Shown here: in pieces, positions 50,343 through 60,533 of the stretch
Position numbering within the stretch: the stretch's first letter is position 1
How the letters are laid out: each line of letters starts with the position of its first letter
Assembly (NCBI RefSeq): GCF_050948215.1
Contig: NC_135157.1
Span: 6,138,001 to 6,202,000, forward strand
DNA from: Halictus rubicundus
Taxonomy: Eukaryota > Arthropoda > Insecta > Hymenoptera > Halictidae
DNA length: 64,000 nt
Direction: 5' to 3'
Translations under genes and position numbers: made by a program
The notes under the pieces: model-generated
What the model saw: only the letters and a program-made list of their open reading frames with translations
What the model was told of the DNA's origin: nothing
Database searches by the model: none

Positions 50343-50536
50343 TCTCTGCGGATCTTTATGCAAAATAAAAATTTTCATCATCGATTGTAAACCAAATACC
50401 TTCTAAGCCAATATCCTTTAAAAATTGTATACAATTGAAAATGATATATCGAAATCCTTAAATTTTTGCAATCTCTTCACTGTTTCTAATTTTCCCAGCA
50501 CATTTTTCTTATAAATGCATAAAGTCCGCAGTCTAA
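50343..50536. mobile_element. GACTGCGGATC MITE family, near-complete copy 4
   Basis: The left end CTGCGGATCTTTATGCAA pairs with the right end ATAAATGCATAAAGTCCG followed by CAGTCTAA. This is the best-preserved pair of termini in the window and defines a family of about 190 bp. Confidence 0.75.
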
Positions 50537-52195
50537 TCACGATGATTTTCCTTTTAATCTATCTAGGTCCGTATCAAAATTAATTTTCCTCAATATGTTA
50601 CAGTAAAAATTATTTTCCTAACTTGGTAAAAAATAGTGTCACCTATGTATGACCAACGTGGTAAACGCGTTAAACAGTGCTAGGCAGGTGGTATGATGTC
50701 TTAGAAGATGACTATGCTGTTTCAGTCTCTCTGTCAAGTTTCTATGCGGTTTCAGTCATTCGTAATAAATAATATTACATCAATAATATAGTATTATTGA
50801 TGTTTCTAAGCGATCTACGAAGAAAACAGACATAGACCACCCACCGTATGCCGGCGCAACTACTTGTAATCCTCGGAACAAGGACATCAGCCGTTGTCTT
50901 ATCGTAGGTTGGCGCGAGTTCGTTCATTACGCCGTTCATTCATACAGGGGCCATGTGGCTTGCCGGTAATCCGTTCTCCGGAACTTCCTGTCTTTTACTA
51001 TGATAAAATGGGACAACTTACAAGAGTCCCTCGTGCGCTATCGTGCCGCCACTTCCTTCAAGTAAAGTCAAAGGGATGCCTCCTACATGTTGTCGCGGGG
51101 AATTTTGATCTTCTGAATGAAAAAAGGAAATATTTAGACCGTTTGTACAAAATATGAATGTTCTGCAGCTGTTGCAAGGAAAGGGATCCGTTTAGGAATG
51201 TCTTTCTGTCTGTAACAATTTTGGTAAATTGAAAGCAAAAACTTTTCAATTCTTTTTCCCTCTAAGGTTCCAAATGACAGTGTTTACTCTATATATGTCC
51301 CAAATGCCCCTCTGCCGCCATGAACCAAGGTCTCTAGGTCCAAGGTCGAGCTTCGCTGTCCTTTTCTACGTTCGGCGAGAATAAAAGAATAGTATCTCCT
51401 GGCCGATACATGTCCCTATTTTGGACATATGTCGAGTAGACACGTCGCAGTCTAATAATAATTTTGTGTGCGTCAAATGAGAAATGCAACGGAACTCGAT
51501 GAAAAATTTGGCTAATTTTTCACACGATTTTCCAAACACATGACACGGTTCGTCTGCTTCTGCACGGTGACTCACGAGAAGCGAAACTTGAACGTCCCCT
51601 GTAGCCTGGAAAATATACAAAAGTGCATGAGACAGAAGCTATAATCGTACCAAATGGTAAAGAGGTCGAGAACGCGTAATTATACCGAAATTATATTGTA
51701 CAATATAACAGTTTAACAATTATCGTGTATTTTCCCTTTATGCATTCGTTGACTTGGAACCTGCAGAGTAATTGTAATGATTAATGGACACGATGCCTCA
51801 TTACTGTATCTGTCTATTGGTACGTTTGTAACAAAATGTATGTTACAATAAATAGTTTTACACTAGTGTAAATATAAAGTAAATAAAGCTTAATTATAGG
51901 ACAAAATATTTTAGATAGATGGGGGAGACAGTCAAAGCTTTTATATCCCATTAAATGAACCCGATTTTCGGTAGCCACTCTTTCAACCCTTTTACACAAT
52001 CCAATTAATTCTTAAGACTTTACCTATCGTTCATAGACTTCCCAATGACTGCTACGTTCAAAAGAAAAATAATCCTTTCTTTTCAATATTAAAGCCAAAA
52101 AAGTCATTTAAATGTATATTTAGTGAATTTAGAAACTTAGTTTTTGATACTTGGTAGTTTGTACTTGTGAACTCTTGTGATCAGCTGTCGGCGAT
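50537..52195. other. Intergenic DNA, no gene recognised
   Basis: Mixed composition. Nothing beyond short open frames without splice or domain support is seen. Confidence 0.5.
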
Positions 52196-52793
52196 TTTTA
52201 ATCAACACAGATATGAAGGAGTAAAAAAGCAGCAAAGAGAAATTAATTCGCTGTAATTGCCGGAAAGAATTGTCAATAATTGGCACCAATCAAAGAACTG
52301 TCTTTCCACAAGTACATTTTCAATGCAACACTCAAAACAATAGGTTGGGGGTAAAGTTGCAAAAAAAAAGAGATTCGGAATGCCAAGAGTTAATTTTTAA
52401 TCAACGCAGATATGAAGGAGTAAAAAAGCAGCAAAGAGAAATTAATTCGCTGTAATTGCCGGAAAGAATTGTCAATAATTGGCACCAATCAAAGAACTGT
52501 CTTTCCACAAGTACATTTTCAATGCAACACTCAAAACAATAGGTTGGGGGTAAAGTTGCAAAAAAAAAAAAAAAGATTCGGAATGCCAAGAGTTAATTTT
52601 TAATCAACGCAGATATGAAGGAGTAAAAAAGCAGCAAAGAGAAATTAATTCGCTGTAATTGCCGGAAAGAATTGTCAATAATTGGCACCAATCAAAGAAC
52701 TGTCTTTCCACAAGTACATTTTCAATGCAACACTTAAAACAATAGGTTGGGGGTAAAGTTGCAAAAAAGAAAATTCGGAATGCCAAGAGTTAA
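52196..52793. repeat. Three tandem copies of a ~200-bp unit
   Basis: Units start near 52196, 52395 and 52598 (periods 199 and 203 bp) and are almost identical. Each runs from TTTTTAATCAAC through GATATGAAGGAGTAAAAAAG and GGTTGGGGGTAAAGTTGC to an A-run of variable length and GGAATGCCAAGAGTTAA. The main difference between copies is the length of the A-run. Apparent reading frames inside are the same frame repeated and show no coding signs. Confidence 0.93.
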
Positions 52794-53900
52794 AAATCAA
52801 ATAGTTATAAAATAATATGGTCTCGAGCACAGCTTGTAGTTTCGGGGCTGTCAGCTGTCCACCGGTTAAACGCGGTTAACCGTTGACACGGTTTACCGGC
52901 GAGCGTTTGCTTTCGAAGCGATTGGTCACCGGGTCCGGGGTCCAGCTGTGACATTTCGCGCACGATCGACTCGTGCCGGTGATTATTATTGTTTTCCCGT
53001 CATTTCTTTTTCTTTTTGCCCTCCTCGTCTGAAAGTAGCCGCGCGTGCGCCCGTGACGTGGCCATGTAAGGTCTAGGCGGGGGTGCTGCTGCCTCCGCCG
53101 CTAATTTTAGTACGTCTCCAGGGTTCCTGGAGTCGTCGGCGAATCGGCAGCTGGTGATTCAAGAACCTAGCCTTGCACGTGGGTACGTGTCTCACCGTTC
53201 ACGCGCGACGGACATCCCCCTTCTTGTTTCTCGTTCTCGAAGGAGGTCGACGTGTCCACTCCGGGCCCGGTCCAGATGTGCAAGGCATCTGATGTCACCC
53301 GATATTTAGTACCGTTGCCTGGAACACCGCTCCAGATCATCGGCTGAATCATCCTAGGACTCGGATTCACGCGAGTCGTAAAATCGACCACTTCACGCGA
53401 CGCGGTGGTCCGGTCCCGCAAGAACACGTTGAAAATGGTACCTGATTCCTATCCATCAGCCCAAGATCGAGAGAGTTATGGGCACTCTTCAACAAGTTCT
53501 ACTTAACTCTTTATGGTCCAAATCGTCCCGTCTCTTTCATCTCAGAACCAGCTACAGTATCCTATAATTCAAATTATTCACCCTCCAGATATACTTAGTT
53601 ATTCCTCCATTTGTCTCTACGACAGCACTCGAATGTTTTGCACACTATTTCTGAACACATAGAACTTTCATCTATCGAAGAAGAACAGCCGGAACGTAAA
53701 CTGTTTATTTCCGCTAACCTGATAAAAAATTGTTTCGAACAAAAGTTGGTCAGTAATGACACAAGAATAAAGCACAATAAAAACAAATTGGCAGAAAGGT
53801 TTTTATGTACTGAGAAAGTGAAGATCGCTGCAATTTTTGTTCAGTAACATTGCGTATTTGTCATTAGTCACTGTACTTTCGTATCCTCTTTAAAAAAGTA

Positions 53901-54572
53901 TTAACACTAGGTTTACGGGACCCGTCAAAATGACGGGTTCCAATATTTTTAATTTACGATTATTGAGATTGTGAAGATCCATCTACACTACCGGCCAAAA
54001 GTAATTGACCACATATAAAAATCGCACAATTTTCTTAAAATTGAACCAAATGGGTTGAGATTTCTTGACACGTTAAATGACAAAGTTTACTAAGTGACGG
54101 GTAAACGAAATGTTGAAAAAATTGGTATTGGTCGAAATTGCGAAGAAAAAAGTTAAAGTAAATTTTTTCAACTTTTTTATCTAAGCCTGTAATGAAACTT
54201 TAATCAATACGTTTTGTAGATCTACGTTAATTATGTGTATGGTGAAAATTTCATCTAAATCGGTGAACGTTGCTATGAGCAATAAACATTTCAAGATGAG
54301 AGCTTAAGAATGAAAGTCGCAGATATTCGGCATTGTCAAGGAATTTCACCCTTATGTGATCACATCTAAATGTTTATAACTCATAACGATATTAACCGAT
54401 TTAGATGAAATTTTCACCATACAGGTAGTGTACGTGGAATTACTCAATCAACTTATTTCCTTAGGTATATATTATTTAAAAAATGGCTGAAAACTTGGAT
54501 AGACACATTCTTCTTACTTTGATAAAGTAATGTAAAATACTCAGTTTTAATGCTCCGTAAACCTAGTGTTAA
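53901..54572. mobile_element. piggyBac-like 672-bp non-autonomous element with TTAA target sites
   Basis: The element is flanked by TTAA on both sides, with terminal inverted repeats CACTAGGTTTACGG (left) and CCGTAAACCTAGTG (right). It also has large internal inverted arms: ATTTCATCTAAATCGGT near 54247 against ACCGATTTAGATGAAAT near 54395. No transposase is encoded. TTAA duplication is the hallmark of piggyBac-type insertion. Confidence 0.8.
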
Positions 54573-55236
54573 TGGTCTTGGGTCGAAAACGGATTAGTTT
54601 AGAGGTTATTAATTTTCTGCCGCCTCACATGAGAGTTCGAACACCGTGCGTCGGTGAAAATGGCGAATGGGACCCATTAACCCCGACAAATCAAAGGAAG
54701 AAAGAGGAAGGAAACGAGGCAGCGCGCGTCTCTTCGCGACGACGGAGCCAAAGGGGAAAGAAGAAGAGGGCGAAAGAGATCTGGCGGCGGCTGGTGCAGC
54801 GGATGTTTGAAGCTGCTGAAAGTGAAGCGGTGGTTCCTTTCGCGTTCTTTCTCCGTCTTTCCTGCTGCGTTTCCTTCGTCAGCTAACCACGATCGCGGGT
54901 AAAACACAACACGGTCCGCGGAGGAAGCACCTCGGCGGATGTGATGTTTAGGACACGGGTCCCGAACAAAAAATCTTCACCGTATAAATAGGCTACAGTG
55001 GTCGGTACCGCTATTGCCGGTTAACTTTTGACCCACATATTTCCACCGATTGTTTGTGGACGCACCACCATACTTTTTTCCTCTTTCGATTTCCTCCGGG
55101 CTTTCCCCTTTTCGTCCCAATAACTTTCGTCCCAAACTAATCGTTCTCTGGTTATATCAATCACTGGGTACAGTGGGTGACATGAGATAAGGGGAACCAC
55201 TTGCGCGATTTGACATTAACACTAGAACTACTAATA

Positions 55237-55374
55237 CAGGGTGTCCCAAAATAATGTATACACAGTTTGAATGATTATAGTTACATTATCTCCAATGAAT
55301 TACACCCTGAAGAGAAAGAAAAATCAGAAAGTTGTAACCCGTTAAACAGTGTATACATTTTTTGGGACACCCTG
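55237..55374. mobile_element. 138-bp Tc1/mariner-type MITE with TA target duplication
   Basis: The left end CAGGGTGTCCCAAAATAATG, continuing TATACAC, and the right end GTGTATACATTTTTTGGGAC, continuing ACCCTG, are inverted repeats of about 27 bp with one or two differences. TA flanks both sides. There is no coding capacity. Confidence 0.85.
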
Positions 55375-56546
55375 TAGATGTATATTGCTGTGGAATAATG
55401 ACAAGACCGTACCTGTTCAGACTTCATACAATTTTGATTATGTGTGCTTCAATGAAGATATTCATTTTTTAAAAAAACATTTTTATAATTTCAGTAATTG
55501 TCGGAGAAACAATTAGGAACTTCTTATTTTGATTGGTTCGGTAGAGCTACACTGAATTCTTTATCAATTTCGTAAAATTATAAAGAAAAGAAATAAATGT
55601 TTATATAGCTCCTCTATCTTGCGATTAATACTTTTATAACTAAGTCTTTTATATTTAAAACGACAGAGACGATATTTTATGGAGAAATTTAACTGAAAAA
55701 TACCCGAGAACAAAGAGATCAGTAGACACACGAGTCCTTACATAAAAGAATTCTGCGAAAATAAAATAAAAATTACGAAGTTATATTTACAGACAATTGA
55801 AAAACGGTACATCGCGGTGTTTGCTAATTTTACGTTAAAACTCATTTTTCAAAATATTGGGAAGAAGCCAATTGTCAATTAAGAGGCACAAATGTTTCGT
55901 TGACTTTCAGTGTGCTTCTCGCAGAAGCCGAGGATAACGACTCTAATAGATCTTTAACCTTTTCTCATCTAACGTACAGTTATAACCGGCATCTGAAAAA
56001 TAAGCTGTCGTTACCAACGCCGACTATTACCGGCATCTTGGAGACGCGAAGACGGTAAAGTTGAAATACACGAGTCTTCCAGTTTCAAAATAGATCAAAG
56101 CTAATTAGATTGTTAATTCTAAGCAAACGTGTTAATTACCGTGGTTTTAGGATCAATTCTACCGTGGCGAAAGGGTCGAACGCTTTCGTAACACGATCGC
56201 CGTAAAGAACCACGCACTTGTTGGTCTGTTTCTGCTCAGGTTTCGGAGGCCAAATCGTTTGTGACCCACAACCTGCTGCGTGAAAACCGATCGCGAAGCA
56301 GTCACTTGTTGAAACTCGTTCGAAAATGATTTAGTCATATCATTGAAATTGTAACGTCAGACCATTTATGTTGCTTAATCTTCCGTCTCTATTATTTCGA
56401 TTCCTTTCCTGTTTTTACCATTTTATTTTTGTTCATTCGTGTTTTAAGTGAACACTTTTAATAAGTCTAATAAGGTTTGAAGGATGTAAAAATCAAAGTC
56501 CATCAAGATCCCAAAGGACACATGAGATATCAATAAATAATAATAA

Positions 56547-56716
56547 TTAGACTGCGAATTTTTATGCAAAATAAAAATTATTTTATTTTGTTTTGTCTTA
56601 ATAGTTTTGGCGAGCTGAAAATAATACAACAATATTTAAAAATTTGTTTAATGTTCTTATTCTTTTGCATTTGGTCTACCCATGTTTGTCATAAATGCGT
56701 ACAATCCGCAGTTTAA
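56547..56716. mobile_element. GACTGCGGATC MITE family, copy 5
   Basis: The left end TTAGACTGCGAATTTTTATG and the right end CATAAATGCGTACAATCC followed by GCAGTTTAA are clear inverted termini. The interior has GAGCTGAAAATAATACAACA, shared with the other copies. Confidence 0.72.
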
Positions 56717-57419
56717 TAATAATAAATATAAATACTAGCGCTCTAATCGCGAGTAACGAGCACACTAATGTTTAAAATGTCAATGTAAGTAGTTCCAAAG
56801 ATGTAAGAAGCAATAAAAAAAAAAATTAAAAAATAGTAGAAACGACTCAAGTGTATCTTGCGGCAGTCGATTAGCATGTGGTTAGAATATATGTACGGGC
56901 CGACGAAGTTTATTATCCAATTCGGTGAGGCCAAAGGAATATGCGTCGCGTGGATGCAGTTGGACGTGCTCGACACGTGGTTGTCGATATTCGAGGCTCC
57001 TGCCGAGAAACACAGACCTCCCAGTGTCATCCGACCACCATGTGCACGAAACCTCGGTGAAGTCCCTCTCAGGTTTTCGAATCATCTTGTATTTGTCTTC
57101 GGTATCACCGAAACCGAATGGTGTGTTAAAAAAAAAAAAACAAAAAGGAGACGAGAAACCGTTCGAAAGACCAACGCACGGTTTACACCTCCTCGGTGTG
57201 CCCGGTGGACATTTAAATAGATCCTTCCCGAACAAGTGCATGCGGAGCACTCCGCGGGAGAGAATTCGAATAATCTTCTTTTTTTTCCCGACAGATGATA
57301 CGAAAACGACACGTGATAACTGACCCTGTCGCTCCACGTGCGACAAGTGAAGAAACTATACTCTTTTTTTGTAATGTTAACTTAATAAATAAAGATATAG
57401 ATTTGTAAAATAGTAGGGT

Positions 57420-57655
57420 AATGTACAATAAGGGACCCGATTACTGTGGGGGTACAAATTATTCTGTCTATATTAATTATACTTATTTTTAATAAGAATG
57501 TTAAATAAAGAACATAAAGAATATTAAAGAAGAGATATTACATTTTTTTCATTAGAATCAATTAATATAGATGTTATATATCTCTTTTTTAATATTCGTT
57601 ATGCTTTAAAAATAAGTACAATTAATATAGGCACAATATTTGGATCCCTTACTCT
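57420..57655. mobile_element. GGGTCCC palindromic MITE, most complete copy
   Basis: Both termini are recognisable: AATAAGGGACCCGATTACTG on the left and TTTGGATCCCTTACTCTAG on the right, with AT-rich arms ATTAATTATACTTATTTTTA and its diverged partner. The length is about 236 bp. This copy defines the family also seen at 24950, 41322 and 44318. Confidence 0.75.
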
Positions 57656-59226
57656 AGATAAATATAAATTTACTCTAAACAGAACAGTCATTAATGCCAA
57701 GGTACAGAAGCTGTATAGACATTTATTTCTTTTCTTGATAACTCTAGTAAGTTAAAAATGATATAGAATTTTAAAATTTTTCAAATGTATTTACTGTTTT
57801 GCAGTCGATCTACACATTTTTTCTATTATTATAATTACTCATATACTTGATGCAAACATATTTTCATAAACGATAAAGATAGATGCAATGATAATATTCG
57901 TGATACATGAAGAAAATTAATATAAAAAGCAATATGTTTGCTTTTTTATGATGTACAGAATCAAAAATGTCACTGAAAAGGATGAATTATCTTCAAATGT
58001 TGGAGTTTGTTTCGCAATTTTTATCATCACCATCAAAATTTGAAGTATTAAAAAGAGTTCTAATCCTATAGTGTGTTACTTAAATGTTTGTATAATAGTT
58101 TCATAGTTATTATTTTATATTTAGTTAAAGCATTTATCATTTTATTGGTCTATTTTTTTAAATAACATTAACTGCTTTATTGTATGTATTTGTCCAACAT
58201 ATATACAATACTATTTTTCGTTCTTAATATACGCCCAAAATAATATTTCAATAATCATGTTCACGATTTTATTTTTTGCTAGAGGTGTATCTACATATAG
58301 CAAAAATGAGAATAATTTTAAGGTATATTGAGTTTTTACAAACCGTGTAAATATTAGAGAAAGCCTTCGGTAGCTATATTTTCCATTGCACCTGTCACCT
58401 GCTCTTATTGCTTGACCAATTGATGCAAACACGAGTGCAGCACGCGGCTAAAGTGCACCACAAGCACGCTCGGTTCTTGTGAACATGATACCCTTGTTTT
58501 TACGACGTTCTTCGCGTGGCACATGCCTCTCGAAAGATTGCCAATTCTTTTTCTTAGAAAATTTACGCATTTAAATTCTCATTATGATCATTTATTTTTT
58601 TAATTAATATGTACGAGTGAAAGATGCATGACTATTCAGAAATCGAAAGACTGAAACATCATAGTTTTCATGTCTAGAACATCGTACAACCACTTTGGTC
58701 GAAATATCATGTTCAATTTGTGTAAAAAGTGATATCCCTCAATTCTATATTGAATCTAAAAATAAATAATGCCACATTTTTGTAAAAACTTGAATAATTA
58801 GTGGAATAGTAAATGTATAATCGAATAAGCGAACACAGTACTCCAAAACAAAATTGTGTTATTTACACTTAATTAATTATAATAATTACAAGTCATCAAC
58901 ACCCAAACCCTTCAACCTCAGGCCAATTTTGGTTCATGTAAACTTTTTATATTATATGTATGAAGATTTAATTTATTTTTGCAATGATTTACAATAAAAA
59001 TTGTATACGAAAGCGTAATAATTATATATACATAATGCGAAAGTTCAATAAAAACATATTCTATTCTATTCAAATGAATGAATGAGTTGAGAACAGAAAA
59101 AGGGATGTTATTCAGAATTCAAAAGATTTTATACGATTACAAACGATTTTATATTTGAAAATTCTGAATAAAAATTCGTCCCGTTTATTTAATTCATAAA
59201 TATAAAATATTAATATAGTAACTTAC
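57656..59226. other. AT-rich DNA, no gene recognised
   Basis: No supported exon is visible. A short minus-strand open stretch near 58425-58530 has no family resemblance. If the gene at 59227-60214 has further exons, they should be here or beyond, but I could not identify them. Confidence 0.45.
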
Positions 59227-60214
59227 GTCAACAGGATAATGAGGGGGATAATTGGAGTTCGCAGTGACGTAAAAGAAAACGCTGACTGTAACTTCTGGTT
59301 CAGGATAAGCAGGGGTTGGTACACTCCAAACAGCTTCATATGTGTAAATGTCTGAATGCATGCTGCGTTGTAGGCCAATAAAAATTGGATGAAACATCCA
59401 ATCTTGTAAAAGCTACAGCAACGTACAAGTCATGTGGTTTAAATAGTCTTGAAACATTTTCTGTCCAAATATGTATATAGTAACAAATATCCTACAAATA
59501 TCTACGAAATTGTTAACGACACCAACAAATATTGCAAATATAAATTAAATGTTTTCGAGTTACGTATAATCTGCTCGAATATTTTTTATAAAAAAATTTT
59601 GTAACATATGTGATGTTATGAACATGTAATGTTATGAAGTTATATAAATACAAAAATTCAAATCAACTCTGTGAAATGGTTGGTTCCTGAGGTCATTTGT
59701 AGCGTCATTTCCTTTGCAAAAATATCTGCCTCGGCTTTGTTCAGTTATTAACGAAAAACACGGACTTACAAAAAAAAGTCCTATATCGTATTATTAGTTA
59801 TTATCGTTATATAATTAGTACTGGTAATGCATTCCATGATTCCATTTCCTTAATCAAACTGTTCAGACCACTTTGCATTGCGAGGTCTCCACAAGTGGGC
59901 CATATAGTTCCAAACTGACCCATTTGTCGCATACACTTTCCGGTATAGTCATCATAAATAATCGCTCCCTGGTTAGTTTATTAACAATGTTTCAGTATTA
60001 TATCTGACAAAATTCTGTGGTTCTGTTGGTAATCGTTGCAATACATATATTTCATACAAACCATGTTATCAATCACTTCCATAGTATGTTGAACCATAGT
60101 TTGAACAAGACTTTCGCAAAAATTCGGTATGGTAAGGAAATGGTCATAAAGATTACAACTACCGCTTTCGATCCGGTGAGTGAACGTAGCAAGTTGATTA
60201 TCAAACATCATTTT
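59227..60214 (-). CDS. Unidentified protein, three phase-0 exons (possibly incomplete or decaying)
   Basis: Three minus-strand blocks, 60062-60214 (51 codons), 59822-59968 (49) and 59227-59412 (62), all begin and end in phase 0 and are bounded by AG and GT. Joined, they encode about 160 residues from ATG at 60211. The protein is rich in Cys, Met, Trp, Tyr and Pro, with segments IYDDYTGKCMRQMGQFGTIW, PLLQDWMFHPIFIGL and TYEAVWSVPTPAYPEPEVTV. The pattern of cysteines and the beta-like C-terminal part would fit a secreted or luminal domain, but I recognise no family. Some splice sites are weak (GTTTGT, GTACTA, and an acceptor without a pyrimidine tract). The last block ends at a good donor (GTAAGT, 59226-59221) for which I found no acceptor; reading through it reaches a stop at 59194. 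It lies just downstream of furry on the same strand. It may be a small lineage gene, a partial gene or a pseudogene. Confidence 0.45.
59685..59767. mobile_element. Fragment of the 310-bp palindromic MITE
   Basis: The segment GGTTCCTGAGGTCATTTG to GTTATTAACGAAAAACACGG matches one arm of the element at 35045-35356. It sits in the presumed intron of the unidentified gene. Confidence 0.65.
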
Positions 60215-60533
60215 CTAAAGGAAACGTAAACGGTTAACAAGAATACATCATTATCTAAATTTTCGATAGTTTATTTTGTCGAAGAATTACGTACATTTGT
60301 CTTTGCAATCGTGTTAAAAAAAGAAGCGTTAAAATCGTCGCTAACGCGCTTCCACTCGTGCGTGTTTATCTATTACTGTGACGACTACTCATGACATACA
60401 TACATACATACGTCTATAGTTGTATACAACATAAGAATATACGGGTAAAACGCACGCACAATTAAGTTAGACGAAGACTCGAATTTAGACAAATAGTTGT
60501 TTATAATATTATATTGAAACTTATTGTTACGAG
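60215..60533. other. Short region between furry and the unidentified gene
   Basis: This is probably the furry 3' UTR. It includes a CATA tetranucleotide run near 60390-60410. No start exon with a signal peptide was found here for the downstream unidentified gene. Confidence 0.45.

Noticed and set aside
52401..52786. Repeated 60-62 residue minus-strand frames
   Set aside because: The same frame is repeated in the tandem units and interrupted by A-run length changes; no coding evidence.
56858..57346. Frames of 120-154 residues on both strands
   Set aside because: Several frames are open on both strands, with no family resemblance. One contains a lysine run from an A-tract.
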